Source of the DNA: Phocoena phocoena
Lineage: Eukaryota; Chordata; Mammalia; Artiodactyla; Phocoenidae
DNA length: 64,000 bases
Assembly: GCF_963924675.1 (NCBI RefSeq)
Contig: NC_089239.1
Span: 29,659,818-29,723,817 of the forward strand
Direction of reading: 5' to 3'
In this document: one piece after another, positions 37,366 through 49,189 of the stretch
Position numbering within the stretch: position 1 is the stretch's first letter
Layout of the letters: every line of letters begins with the position of its first letter
The notes under the pieces: generated by a model
Databases searched by the model: none
Told to the model about the DNA's origin: nothing
The model's input: only the letters and a program-made list of their open reading frames with translations
Position numbers and translations under genes: made by a program

Positions 37366-37460
37366 GTTGGATGTGTGGGGCATGAGAAAAAATTAGAGAG
37401 TCAAAAACGATGAAAATGCTTTTGACTTGAACAAGTACAGAATTGCCATTAACAAATGAA
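37366..37460 (+). repeat. L2-like LINE fragment, right part
   Basis: Continues the L2 after the LTR: 'ggatgtgtggggcatgaga', 'gagagtcaaaaacgatga'. Confidence 0.5.
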
Positions 37461-37494
37461 GCTGTGGAAGAAATAGGTTTGGGAGAGAAGATCA

Positions 37495-39525
37495 GTAGTT
37501 TAGTTGTTTTCTTTTATCATGGTAAAATATATGTAAGAAAAATTTGCCATTTTAACCATGTTCAAGTGTTAGTTTTGTGGCAGTGTTCAGTGTTGTACGA
37601 CTATCGCTGCTATTTCCAAAACATTTTCCTCAATCCAAACTAAAACTGTGTACTCATTAAGCAATAACTCCGGGTTCCCACCCCACCCCCAGACCCTGGT
37701 CGCTTCTGATCTACTTCCTGTCTCCATGAACTTACTTATTCTAGATATTTTAGAAGTAGAATTACACAATATTTGTCCTTTTGTGTCTGGCTTTTTTCTC
37801 TTAGGCGTAATGTTTTCAAGCGTCATCCATGTTGTATATATCAGAACTTCATTCGTTTTTATGGCTGAATAATATTTCGTTGTATGTATGTGCCAAATTT
37901 AGTTTATCCATTTACCTCTTGATGGACACTTGGGTTGTTTTCACCTTTTAGCTCCTGTGAGTAATGCTCTTGTGAAAATTCACATACAAGTATATGAGTC
38001 CTTGTTTTCAGTTCTTTTTGATGTATTCCAGGAGTAAATTTGCTGGTCGTATCGTAATTCTGTGTTTAGCTTTTTGAGGAACCACCAAATGTTTTCTACA
38101 GTGGCTGCGTCATTTTGTATTCCAGCCTGCAGCTTATGAGGCTTCCAGCTTCACACCATCATCAACACTTGTTGTTTTGGGAGGTTTTCTTTTTTGGTTG
38201 TTGTTTTTGTTGTTGGAACCATCCTGGTAGCTAGAAAGTGGTATCCCATTAGGTTTAGGTTTGAATTTCCCTAATGACTAGTGGTTTTCATGTGCTATGG
38301 GCCATTTGCTTATCTTCTTTGGAGAAATGTCTATTCAAGTTAAATTTGTATATGGTGTAAGGCAAAGATCCAGTTTTATTCTTCTGTATGTGGATATCTA
38401 GTTCTCTCAGCATCATTTGTCAAAGAGACTATTTGTTATCCATTAATAGTCTTGGCAACCTTGTAGAAAAATCAGTTGACCATGGATGTGAGGGTTTATT
38501 TCCGGAGTTTCAATTCTATATTCATTTCTATCCTTATGACAGTGCCATACACTTTGAATACTGTAGTTTTGTAGTAAGTTTTGTTTGTATAGATTGATTT
38601 ATTTTTATTTATTTTTGGCTGCGTTGGGTCTTCGTTGCTGCGTGCAGGCTCTCTCTATTTGCGGCGAGCGGGGGTTACTCTTCGTTGCGGTATGTGGGCT
38701 TCTTATTGCGGTGGCTCCTCTTGTTGCGGAGCACGGGCTGTGGGCGTGTGGGCTCAGTAGTTGTGGCTCGTGGGCTCTAGAGCGCAGGCTCAGTGGTTGT
38801 GGCGCACAGGCTTAGTTGCTCTGCGGCATGTGGGATCTTTCCCCACCAGCGCTGGAACTCGTGTCCCCTGCACTGGCAGGAGGATTCTTAAGCACTGTGC
38901 CACCAGGGAAGTCCCTGTAAGTAAGTTTTGAAATTAGAAAGTGTGAGACCTCCATCTTTGTGGTTCCCTTTCAAGATTGTTTTGACTACTTGGGTTTCTT
39001 TGGAATTCCATGTGAATTTTAGGATGGATTTTTCCATTTCTACAAAAATTGCCATTGGAATTTTTATAGAGATTATATTGAATCTGCTTTGGCAAGTATT
39101 GTCATCTAAATAATATTAAGTCTTCCAATTCATGAACACAGGCTGTCCTTCCATTTATTTAGGTCATCTTTAATTTTTTCAGCAATTTTCAAAAAAATTT
39201 TCAGTGTACAAGGCTTGCATCTTCTTTATTAAATTATTCCTAAGTATTTTATTCTTTTTGATGCTATACAAATGGAATTGGTTTCTTAGTTTCCTTTTCA
39301 GATTTGTCATGACTAATTATAGAAATACAACTAAGCTTTGTGCCTTTTTTTTGTTTCCTGCAACTTTCCTAAATTCATTTGTTAGTTCTAACAGTTTTTC
39401 TGGATTCTTCAGAGTTTTCTGCATGTAAGATCTTCTCATCTGTGACCAGAGGTAGTTTTATTTCTTCCTTTCCCATTTGCATGTCTTTTCTTTCTTTTTC
39501 TTGCTCGATTGCCTGACTAGAGCAG
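37495..39525 (-). mobile_element. Older L1 (L1M-type), 3' part, with nested SINE
   Basis: The minus-sense 3' UTR ('aaaatttgccattttaacca', 'ctgtgtactcattaagcaat') is followed by ORF2 C-terminal and reverse transcriptase sequence out to about 39525. There are many stops and a deletion near 38340. A CHR-1 SINE at 38584-38919 interrupts it. Confidence 0.8.
38584..38919 (-). mobile_element. CHR-1-type SINE (long form) inside L1M
   Basis: Minus-sense copy with (ttta)n tail and several 'cagtagttgtggctcg'-type units. Duplications of agtaagttttg lie at 38573-38583 and 38920-38930. Confidence 0.93.
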
Positions 39526-41153
39526 TGGCTTGGGTTTGGACATGTCACATTTGAGATCCTCATTGGCCCTCCTGACAGAGGAGTCAGAGAGACAGCAGAG
39601 TCCTTGAGTGAGGGCACCAAGGAGTAGCTCTGAGCTGGAGATATGCAACTGGGACTGCTCGGCGTGTTGCTGCTGTGTAAAGCCCAGAGGTTGTGTGAGA
39701 GGCCACGTGGGGAGTGAGTGTAGGTAAAGAGGAGCAGCAGCCTGAGGTGCAGTCACGGAGACGAAGCCTAGTGATGCCCAAGTCAGGAGACCTTCCTCTT
39801 CCCATTCCCCTTCATCCCTTCGCTCTAGAAATGAGTATTCCCCACGGATGAAACCTTACAGGCGTCCTTGGATGGTTCCCCAGAAGAAAGTAAGTGCCTT
39901 GGCATGGCCTTCTTCTGGGTTTTACTTGGATACGGCCACACCACTGGGCCTGTGTCATTGTTCCAGGGTGACACTGAAGCCAGACTCATACTCAGCGATG
40001 AGAGACTCCTCCGTGAAGGTTTTGTCTCCAGACTCAACCCAGGGAGCTTTGCTCATGTTCCGCTCGGCCCCGAAACAGAGGAGCGCGGACACACGATGAT
40101 CCAGAGGGTTCCCTAGGGATTGGGCAGCGTCATCCATTGTTGGGTGGCTCGTGTGCCACTTGTGAGAGGGCTTCCTCTGAGTATCTTTTTCATTCGTCTT
40201 ACCTCTTCCTCCACGCTCCCTCAATACACCCACGGGGCTCACAGGCCCTTCAGTCCCATCACGTGTCCCCAGGTCCTCTGGGTGTCTTTGGTTCCTCCTC
40301 ATTCATGCATAGGACCATTCAGGGCACTGACGCGTGTGCCGTGGTGGGTTCGTGGTTATACCAAGCAGCTGGATGCATTCGAAGTACATCGTATGAGCTG
40401 AAAGAGTGTATGAATAATGTGTGTTCACGTTTGTTTTTTAAATAAACAGAACATTTGGCTTAATATATACCAAATTATTGATATTAAATGATTGTCATTT
40501 CTGGCTGGTGGAACTGGGGGGATTTTATATATCTAATTACATATTTTTAAAGCATTTAATTCTTTGCCATCAGCATGCGTTTCTTATATAAGTAAAAAGT
40601 ACTTTTAAACTTTTATTTTTAAAAATTTACATTTCCAGTTAATAGGAGATGCCAACACATAAATAAGCAGTCCCATTATCTGTGCTTTTGTGTGGAAGGA
40701 GTTAAAGAATTTGCTTGATTCAGGTACACACATTACTGTGTACCTATGTCCAAGACAAGAAAATGGTTGCCTAGAAGCCTCAGGAAAAATGGTTTCTAAG
40801 CCTGCAAGAAAAATGCCTTTCTTACCCTCTGCTTCCTTGGAAGTTTATTCACAGTTGGGCACTTTTGGAGGTCTGCTAGCCAACTGGTAGAACGAACTTC
40901 AGGAGGGAAACTTTTTTTCTCTTCCACCTCACGTCCTGGATTATTTCGGGTTGGTTTGGGGATAGTGTCTGAGTTTCTATCTCTTGGGCTATTTTTTTTT
41001 CCAGGAATATAAAGTTTTTTTCCTTTGATATATGCTTAAATGTTTACTTTTAAGTGATGTAACTTTTCAGAAAACATTAAAGTTTATTTCTGTGGGAAAA
41101 ATATTTTTTATATTTTTGACTGTTTTTTGTTCCTTCTCTTTTGACATCTCTAG

Positions 41154-41191
41154 CCAACAAGAACATTAGTCATGACAAGCATGCCATCTGA
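41154..41191 (+). CDS. MCPH1: MCPH1 exon 10
   Basis: A 38-bp micro-exon between ttgacatctctag and gtaagt, the length I recall for human. It is read in phase 0 as PTRTLVMTSMPS plus two bases of a Glu codon, matching human MCPH1 through PTRTLVMTSMPSE exactly. It forms the first strand of the second BRCT domain. The donor is a strong consensus (ga|gtaagt). Confidence 0.93.
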
Positions 41192-43614
41192 GTAAGTACT
41201 CATTGTTTTGATAACTTTCTACTCAATATAAAATTTTAGAGTTTTTGTTCATATACTGTGCTGCTGTGCTCTTGGGCAGCTCATACCTCTGTTCTGTATT
41301 GCTGTTACTTTATATAATTAGTATTGGAGTTAGAAGATCACTGGAAATAAAAGAGTTAAATGACTGTGAACGGTTCAGCACTGAAGACCTCGTGAGTGGT
41401 TTGGACAGCATTTAGAGGCGTTATAGTATTTGCTGTTCCTCTTGTTGTCTCGTACCTATTGGCTCTGCATGTCCACCATCCCCACTCCATGAAGGCCCCG
41501 TAAGTGGAGCCTCACTGGTGGAAGCATTTCCCTTAAAGGTCTTAAAGAAACGCTTTGGTGGTAAGTTTTCTACCGCTGCGTTAAAGCAGCTGTGTGCACA
41601 TCTTGTGGGAGAGTTCACAGCTTGCTGGCGTGCTCTTATCACCATCCTTAAACTTTTAGCACGATATAGCACATCCAACAAAAATACAGTGCCATATTCT
41701 TTGCAACAGATTTTTGAATTCCTGTTCAAATGGGAAAACTGTGTTTTTTATATCTATCCGAGGTTTTAGGGCTTTAAGACATTTATGAAAACATTGGGGC
41801 ATCTCAGTGAAAAACAGGCTGCAAAAAGAGTGCATGCTTCCGACACTTTCTGTCGTGGGATCCCTTTCCACCTGTGGCATGAAGTTAAAAGGACTGGTTG
41901 TTCAAACCACATTATCTGGTGAAAAAGGAGCACACTCACAATTTCTGTTAATGTCTTGTGAAATATATTGGTCATCCTAAATAGTCCAATACAGAAATGA
42001 ATATTGAATACAGGTCTAGCTTTTTTTTTTTTGCGGTGCGCGGGCCTCTCACTGCTGTGGCCTCTCCTGTTGCGAAGCACAGGCTCCGGATGCACAGGCT
42101 CAGTGGCCGTGGCTCACGGGCCCAGCAGCTCCGCGGCATGTGGGATCTTCCTGGATTGGGGCATGAACCCTGCATCAGCAGGCAGACTCTCAACCACTGC
42201 GCCACCAGGGAAGCCCTGGGTCTAGCATTTTTAAAAGTCTATATTTTTGCCCCAGATTAAAAACAGTGATAACTAGTTATTTTCCCAGTTGAAGGTTTGA
42301 AAATCAAACTCTTCATTTAGGCCATATCCTCTTTTTTATTCTTTCTTGCCCCACATATACTTCTTGTCTGAAGGTAAGAACAAGACCTAGACACGTTCTG
42401 AGGCCATATTGATTAGCCGTGTCTTGAAAAGATCCTTGTTCTTGATTAGCACATATACAAACAGCCAGCAGCTCCCAGACTTGGAATGAGAAAATCATAG
42501 ATATGCAGCAACGAGCAAGGTTTCTGAAGAGCATCTGGGTTAGAGGTTTTCACTTCTTTTTGTGTTTGTTTTCTTTGCCTTTTGTCCCCCCAGTTTAATA
42601 TTTTCCACAACCCCAATAAGCGCAGATCCTCTGGTTGAAGTGGTGATGGGACCCAGCCTTGACCCATCCATCTTCTGTACCCTGGGGATCCCTGAGAACT
42701 TCTCACCAGAGTAGAGGTCAAGCCTTTCATTTCACAAGTGGAGAAATGGGTCCTTGTGATTGGCAAACCCAAGTTCATTGGTGTTAAAAATAAGAAATGC
42801 CGGGGGATGGGGGGTTGTCAGAGACGGTCTGCACAAGCATGGACAAACCTGCCTCCTTCCCTTTGGAGTATAATTTTTGGAGAAGAGAGAATTTTATTTC
42901 TTAACTCACTGTGCACGTCATAGTGTGGCTCAGAAAGCCTACATATTGTTTGTGTTTCATCGGGGATTTCCAAAACTTGCCTGGAGACCGAGGGAGAGGA
43001 AAAGTGGAGGGTTGTTTGGGAAGGAAGTTAGAGAGGAAGAGTATTTAAAGAGAAAAAAAGCGTTCTTAAGGCATTAGTGGAATGAAAGACCAGAAGATAA
43101 ACACTGGTGAGCTTTGTGAAATTTGCCCTGAGATTTGATCCGATGACTTAATAAAAAGGACCCCTTTTTCCCCCTCTTAGTAGAAAAGCAATGTGTTTGA
43201 CTCTCGGCAAATGTTAAATTTTCGAAATAAAATGAGTGGGAAGCTTGGTCCTGACCATCCACAAATTGGTTCAAACGGGACACAGAAGTAAATAATTGCT
43301 GTGGTGTCTGGGCAGGTGTCAGGAGGTCTGGTGTGGGATACTGGCCTGCCCCACCCCAGGCACATGGGGAAACCCCTGGTAGCCTTGGGGCCACCGTTTT
43401 CTCAGCCATTAGAATAGGTGGTTGGAGTTGAGATCTGAAATTTTTTATTTCCCCACATTTCAAGTCATCGACGGCAAAGAAATTGACATGAGCACCGTAG
43501 CCGACATCAATGTAGAATTCTTCCGGTTTTTTACATTTTAATTCATTGCCATCACCTCGATGTTTCTGCTCAGGAAGCACATCCATTGCGTTGGTTTTTC
43601 TTCCTATTTGGCAG
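41192..43614 (+). other. MCPH1: MCPH1 intron 10
   Basis: A 2.4-kb intron from gtaagt to ttcctatttggcag. It contains one SINE (42021-42218). I see nothing else in the rest, apart from a protein-like but unassigned minus-strand open frame at 43074-43586. Confidence 0.88.
42021..42218 (-). mobile_element. CHR-type SINE (short)
   Basis: Minus-sense with 12-T tail and a small deletion in the box B region ('gcatgaaccctgcatcagca'). Short duplications of ggtctagc lie at 42013-42020 and 42219-42226. Confidence 0.92.
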
Positions 43615-43777
43615 AAAGCAGAACGTGGTCAACCAGGTTGTGGATAAACTGAAGGGCTTCTCCTTGGCTGGGGAGGCGTGTGGCTGCCCCACGCACGTGC
43701 TCGCCAGGAAGCCCCGCCACACCCAGAACGTGCTGCGGGGCATCGCAAGCGGCTGCTGGATTCTCTCCTTTGAACAG
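43615..43777 (+). CDS. MCPH1: MCPH1 exon 11 (start of second BRCT domain)
   Basis: A 163-bp exon after tatttggcag. Its first base completes Glu from exon 10. It encodes [20 protein letters not shown], then [20 protein letters not shown] and GCWILSFEQ. It aligns without gaps to human [20 protein letters not shown], then [20 protein letters not shown] and GCWVLSYDW. This is beta-1 to alpha-3 of BRCT2, which with BRCT3 binds the phosphorylated tail of histone H2AX. The length equals 1 + 54 codons, the number expected from the human alignment. The end is set at cag|gcaagc, a GC-type donor; a weaker GT donor (gaa|gtacgc) 21 bp downstream would also stay in phase but add seven unrelated residues. 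The last residue is Gln where human has Trp. Confidence 0.88.
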
Positions 43778-43783
43778 GCAAGC
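43775..43783 (+). other. MCPH1: Probable GC-type 5' splice site of MCPH1 intron 11
   Basis: Reads cag|gcaagc. GC-AG introns are a known minor class of U2 introns whose donors need a strong flanking match such as AG|GCAAGT; this site matches at all but the last position. It is placed where the human alignment ends exon 11. Usage is inferred. Confidence 0.65.
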
Positions 43784-44283
43784 CGCTGCGTCGGCGAAGT
43801 ACGCATTTGGGTTAGTGTCCTGAAACAGGGCGTCCCATGGCTTTGGTCAGGCCGAGTGGTGGCCCTGCATCTGTGTTATCATGCTTTCTGTCCTCCTGCT
43901 CTGGCCCCTCTGGCTCTCCTCACCTCCAGCCACTGCTGGTCCCCAGGAGGACGGGCAGGTAGCCTTCCAGATATAGACCTGGCAGCCACGGGCAGAAATA
44001 AGATAGGGCAGACTTGGCCTGAAAACGCCCAGTGCGTGTTCTCACAGTCAAATGCGTTCTCTTCCGTTTTTGACCAAGAAATAATGTGACCTATGTTAAT
44101 GATGGTTTAAAAAGCCAAAAGAATTCAATGATTGTTTTCACAGATGGATTTACTTAGGGTGAAACATGTTCATTTAATCCTGTTTGGATATGTTTTATCT
44201 TATGCATATCTATCTTTAACATTACTTGCCCTTATTTCTCTGCATTAAATGTAGGGTTTTGGGGTTTTGGGGGTTTTTTTGGG

Positions 44284-44484
44284 TCTTTTTGTGGTACGCG
44301 GGCCTCTCACTGTTGTGGCCTCTCCCGTTGCGGAGCACAGGCTCCAGACGCGCAGGCTCAGCAGCCATGGTTCCACGGGCCCAGCCGCTCTGCGGCATGT
44401 GGGATCTTCCCGGACCGGGGCACGAACCCGTGTCCCCTGCATCGGCAGGCGGACTCTCAACCACTGTGCCACCAGGGAAGCCCT
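44284..44484 (-). mobile_element. CHR-type SINE (short)
   Basis: Minus-sense copy, from 'gtggtacgcgggcctctcac' to 'gccaccagggaagccc'. It lies in a G/T-rich stretch and I cannot define target duplications. Confidence 0.88.
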
Positions 44485-45469
44485 GTGGGGGGTGGGGGTG
44501 GGGTAATCTCTGTTTTCATTATTCTTGAAATTGAAATTGTTTGTTACTCTTTCTGTCTTTACTTTGGTACCCAACCTGTGGTCACTCCAGAGCATTGCTG
44601 TCTGAGGGTAGCATCATTTGTTACTTGCGTTTCCATTTTGCATCTGCTAAGTTCCCACCCTCCCTTCTCCTTCCCCTAAGCATGGTGTTATATTAATACT
44701 GTGTTAATTTAAACTGGTAGAATTATAATACACAAACAAACTGTAGATATATTTTCGAGAACAGTGGTGGTCTTTTTCCCTTATCATGATTTAACCCTGC
44801 ATCGGTCAGCACAAGAGGTTTAGGACATTAGTGCTTAGAGTCTTGAAGCGGAGAAGGCTGCAGTTCCCCCCAGACGTCCTATTTGCATTGGCGGCGATTG
44901 GCGACTACCTTACCTAATTAAGTCTGAGTACCGATGCACATTTACGTGTATGAACTGTCATTGATAACTCCAGCTTCCGTGAGTGAGTATCCTGTGTGCT
45001 TTCTCTCCAGTTCACAGTGTCTCTGTCTGTTATCAGTCACCTCTTCCTTCCCTGGTGTCTCAGAGGGAGAGATGTTCTTTATATTTTATGAGGCCGGGCA
45101 GCTGTACTTGATTCTGTGCCCAGCCTGTTCTCCTGGAATGTAGAGCCAGCAGAGAGGTCAGACACGAGGGCCAGCGTTTACTGCTTCCAGGCGTGGAGGC
45201 CGCTGCCTGGGTGCCCCTTGTGTTTCTGCTCCGTGTCCTGCCGGTGTTCTCCCACTAATCACACATAGAAATGGAGCGAGGTGCACATTTAACTTCTGGT
45301 AACCATATGTGGAATTAACCACTCTCTGTGGGATTAACCACTGTCTGTGAGCAAAGCAGGAAGTAAAACATGTTATTTGATAAAATTCCAGTGCTCAGAC
45401 AAAACTCCCCGCCTGGGCCTTCCTGCCCTGAGGGAGGAGCCTTGCCCACATGACGTAAGTGAATGGATT

Positions 45470-45965
45470 AAGTGCAATAAGGCAAGAAAACGAAATAAAA
45501 GGCATTTAGGTTAGAGGGGAAGAGGTGAGACTACCTCTGTTCTTAGACAGTATGATTGCTTATGTAGACAGTTGCAAGAAATCTATACCAAAAAGCTCTC
45601 AGAACTAATAAGTGAGTTCAGCAAATTGTCGGGAAACAAGGATACAGTAATACAAGGTCAACAATGAGGTATTTATGTACAAATCTAACATCAAAAGATG
45701 TGCAGGATCTGTGTGCTGGAAACGACAAAACACTGATTTCAAACAACAGAGAGACATACCGTGCGCATGGATTGGAAGACTCGGTATGGTTAAAATGCCA
45801 TTCCTCCCCAAAATGATTTGCAGATTTAACACATTCCCACTCACACTCACAGGAGAATTCTTTGATGATATAGGCAAGCTGACTCTAAGATGTGTATATG
45901 GAGAAAAAGGAACAGAGTAGATGAAACAGTTTTGAAAGAGAAGGACAGAGCTGGAGGCATATGCC
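45470..45965 (+). mobile_element. Old L1 ORF2 fragment
   Basis: Plus-sense degenerate ORF2 sequence: 'gttgcaagaaatctatacca', 'gacataccgtgcgcatggat', 'tggttaaaatgccattcctc', 'ggacagagctggaggcatat'. There are many stops and neither end is intact. Confidence 0.75.
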
Positions 45966-46389
45966 CCCCTGCCCCTGGCTTCCAGGAACAGGAGCTGCTT
46001 CCCCTCATCTGGAAGGTGACGGAGCTGGGAGTGATGACCCCTTCTGGAAGGGGACCCTGTCCCCTTGGAGAGCCTTCAGCCAGCCTGACCAGCCAGAGAG
46101 AACAGTTTCAGACTAGAGAGCACAGCTGAACGGGGTTGGGGAGAGACTCTGATAAGCAGGGTTGGCTGGTCTTTGTGTGGAACACAGGAAACCCCATCCA
46201 GCCCTCTACCCAGGTGTCCCCCCACCCTTGTTCCTTGTGCCCATCCTTTCCTAGTGGCCTCTCCAGGTGACACCCTAAAGTAAGCTCCTCTTCAGGGAGA
46301 AGGTCACACGGAGGCTCCCATCTGAGCAGTCATCCCCGCTCTTGTCTTTCCCGATATTTATTTCCTCAGCCTGGCCCAGACTCTGGATT

Positions 46390-47420
46390 CAGGGGTACTC
46401 ACCTCTGCATGGGACCCTCAGACCCGCCCGCATCTCCACCTCTCCACCCGAGGTGGGGAGTCACAGAGCTGGGCCTGCCCGAGGGGATCAGAGCCGCCTG
46501 TGCAGACTCAGAGCCCAGGCACTCCTCCGGCTGCAGTGGGAACAAAGCAGCTTTCGCAGAAGCTGCTGCCCTCCCCACCTCTGACCTTGGCCCGGGGAGC
46601 TGGGGGAACTGGGGAGGGGCTGGTGGCAGTGCAGCCTCTGCATTGACCTCCCACCAGGCCAAGGTGGTCCCGGGCTCCGCACGCACACCCCCCAGAGCAG
46701 GTCGCAGGCCCCGTGGTGTTCCGGCGACCCCCGCTCTTTCTTCCCTCACTTTACTTTGCAGACAGTGTGTGAGACTCAGCCCAGGCCTGTGCAGGCAGGA
46801 AATTCTCCCGTCCGTCATCCCGGAGAGGTGGGCTGTGGGACGCGACCCCTCTGGGGCATCAGGCGGTGTAAACCTGCCGCCCCCAGCTCCTGACCCAGTG
46901 TCACTCCTGCGCTCTGGTGTGCTCGGGCCTTGGCCCGGGCTCCCGGCCTGAGATGGTGACCAAGTTCAGGGGCTGCAGGAAGCTGTTCGCTCTGTTTGGG
47001 GGCAGCAGGTGTGTAGGGAGCCGGGTCCTAGTCTCCATTTATGAGAAACAGAGATTTAGGGGCCCGCAGGTCACTGGACCCACGCTTCTGCAGGCTAAGC
47101 TGGATGTGTGCGGGACTGCGGTCGAGGGGGTGGGCGGTCTGAGTCCACTCGCAGGCTGCAAAGGTCGCTCTGTCCCTGAACCTCGCTCTGTCCTTTCTCC
47201 CCCTCCTCGCTTCGCTGGCCGCAGGGTCTCCCTGCAGCTCTGCCATCCTCACCCGTCCTGGGGCAGAAATGAGGAGTAGCAGCCTAGGGGCACAGCGGCA
47301 AGCGGAAGGCCCGGGAAGGACCAGGCCTGGAGAGCACAGGCCCGCCTGGGCGTCCTGCAGAGGGGCCCACAGAGACCTGGAGCGCCCCAGGAGGAGGGTG
47401 ACAGCCACTGCCATCCAGGG
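46390..47420. other. GC-rich intronic block
   Basis: About 1 kb of GC-rich sequence with scattered CpG and open frames up to 180 codons on the + strand (46409-46951) and 139 on the - strand. The translations are low-complexity Gly/Pro/Ala/Arg and resemble no protein I know. High GC explains the lack of stops. I see no splice signals that would define an exon. Confidence 0.5.
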
Positions 47421-47984
47421 CAAACATCCAGCCATCTACTCGCCTCTCCGATTGTCTCCAGTCTTCCCACTCGGCCCAGAGATGGGGCCACGTGACGGTG
47501 TCCTTGGCTTCATCCTGCTTCCGCTTCCCCACCCTGGGATTTTTATACACACGGCCTCAAGGAACAGGGGCCGGTGGTGAGAGGACCTACCTGCCGACTC
47601 ATAACCGACGTCCAGACGGATAGAACCACGGGGAGAAATGTGTGCTTCATTAGTAACTAACGAAAGGAGAGTACTTTTCCCGCAGCAAACCGCAACAGGA
47701 AAATGAGACGCAGTTATCGGCAAAGTAGTACTAAAATAACACCCCGCACATTGCATATGGGGTACCAGGTGGTCCAGGCTTCCTGATGTCAGTTTGGAGA
47801 TAGTGGCAAACATCCTAAAAGTTTCCATGGCCTTTGACTTCATAATTCTACATTCGGTCATTTATCTTAACAAGATCATTAAAGATTTACTTATAGGATG
47901 TTCATCCCAGCATTGCAATAGAGGAAAAAAGGAAAGTGACTGTCTGATTGGAGGTTCGTTTCTTTTCTGCTGTAATGAAAATTT

Positions 47985-48350
47985 TCAATAGGGAATTGCT
48001 GAAGTAAATTATTGTGTATCCATCCAGATGGCGGAATACTGCACAGCCCTTAAAAGTCACGTAGAAGAACATTTGACTAGAAAGAAAAATGCTCTTTGAA
48101 CATTAGAAAAGGTTATAAAAGTAGTGAGTATTATGTAATCTCAATTTTGGTTTTTTCTTTTAATATAGATGTGTACTTGCATACATAAAATGATAAAAAG
48201 ACTGAGGATATATTCCAAAATGTTAATAATAGTGGTTATCTGTGGATGGTGGAATAAAGTAATTGTAATTCTTCTCTTTGGTTTTCCTGTAAGTTCCAAA
48301 TTTTCTGTATTACTTGTGTATGGCTTTCGAATAATAAATAAAATTTAAAA
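47985..48350 (+). repeat. Old L1M-type 3' UTR fragment
   Basis: Shows the L1M 3' UTR pattern: 'ggcggaatactgcacagccc', 'aatagtggttatctgtggat', 'ttccaaattttctgtattac', followed by an A-rich end. Confidence 0.55.
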
Positions 48351-48354
48351 GAAA

Positions 48355-48930
48355 ACAAAAAAGTAGTTGGAGGTATAACACCACCTGCTCTTAAGGTATC
48401 CTTTGACACTTCAGTAATCAAGACGATGTGGTCTCAGCAAAAGGACAGACATAATGGAACAGATGGAGAGTCCAGAAATACACCCAGGCAAATGGCCACT
48501 GGTTTTGATGAACATGCAAAGGCCATTCAGTGGAGAAAGGACAGTCTTTTCAACAAATGGCGCTGGAGCAACAGGACATCTATATACAAAAAAATTAACC
48601 TATAACCTTATGCTCTGCACAGAACTTACGTCAAACTGGATCACAGACTAAAATGTAAAATGATCAAACTCTTAGAAGTAAACCATAGGATAAAAATCTT
48701 CATGACCTTGGTTTACACGAAAGTCCTTAGATACAACACCAAAAGCATGATGTGTAAGAGAAAAGATTAATGTTATACTTCATCAAAATTAAAAATTGTT
48801 ACTCTGTGAAGAATATTATGAAAGGACCAGGAGAAAATACTCGCAAATCTCATCTGACAAAGCACTTATATCCAGAATATATAAGCTCTCACAACTCAAA
48901 AATAAGAACACAAACTACCCAGACAAAGGG
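48355..48930 (+). mobile_element. Old L1 ORF2 C-terminal fragment
   Basis: Degenerate plus-sense ORF2: 'tcaagacgatgtggtctcag', 'aatggcgctggagcaacagg', 'aaatctcatctgacaaagca'. It follows a 3' UTR piece, so the two are separate insertions or rearranged. Confidence 0.75.
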
Positions 48931-49189
48931 TGGTTCTGTTTAGGGACTCCTATATATTTCCACAGCACCCTGGGCCTCCAGGTGTTGGGCTGTTGGCGTT
49001 CCCAGACGGGTCCTGTAAGGTCGGCACTGCAGACCCCGACTTAGAGCCCCCAGACGTTATACCAGGACAGAATCCCTAAGCAGGAATGGTGTCTTTGAGG
49101 AACAGCAAGAAGGTCGGATTGGGGCACACCAAGAGAAAAAGTAGCAGAAGATGAGGTGGGACCGCCAGATCGTGACGGGAACGGTGGTA

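Larger units (their letters stand above)
17019..41153 (+). other. MCPH1: MCPH1 intron 9
   Basis: A 24-kb intron from gttggt to ttgacatctctag. It holds most of the SINEs in the window plus L1, L2, MIR, MER5 and LTR-like pieces listed individually. Stretches where I recognise no feature are 17019-17879, 19080-21289 (20400-20800 is T-rich and weakly L1-like), 22290-22925, 25411-26876 apart from the GC-rich patch and CRE octamer, 28130-28690, 28902-30870, 31110-32335, 34215-34735, 35400-36070 and 39530-41150. The 39840-40430 part has open frames on both strands but no recognisable protein. Confidence 0.85.

Noticed and set aside
39840..40430. Possible processed pseudogene
   Set aside because: Frames on both strands are open for 70-115 codons, but I recognise no parent gene, poly(A) tail or target duplication.
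43074..43586. Minus-strand open frame reading [18 protein letters not shown] near its start
   Set aside because: Protein-like locally, but I recognise no family. It lies just upstream of exon 11 and no start context, splice site or repeat supports it.
43778..43798. Extension of exon 11 by 21 bp to the gaa|gtacgc donor
   Set aside because: Keeps phase but adds ASRCVGE, which does not match the human WVLWSLE continuation, and lengthens the exon beyond the expected 163 bp; the GC donor is preferred.
46409..46951. 180-aa open frame on the plus strand
   Set aside because: Low-complexity Gly/Pro/Ala/Arg sequence in a GC-rich block, overlapped by an equally open antisense frame; no splice signals or recognisable domain.
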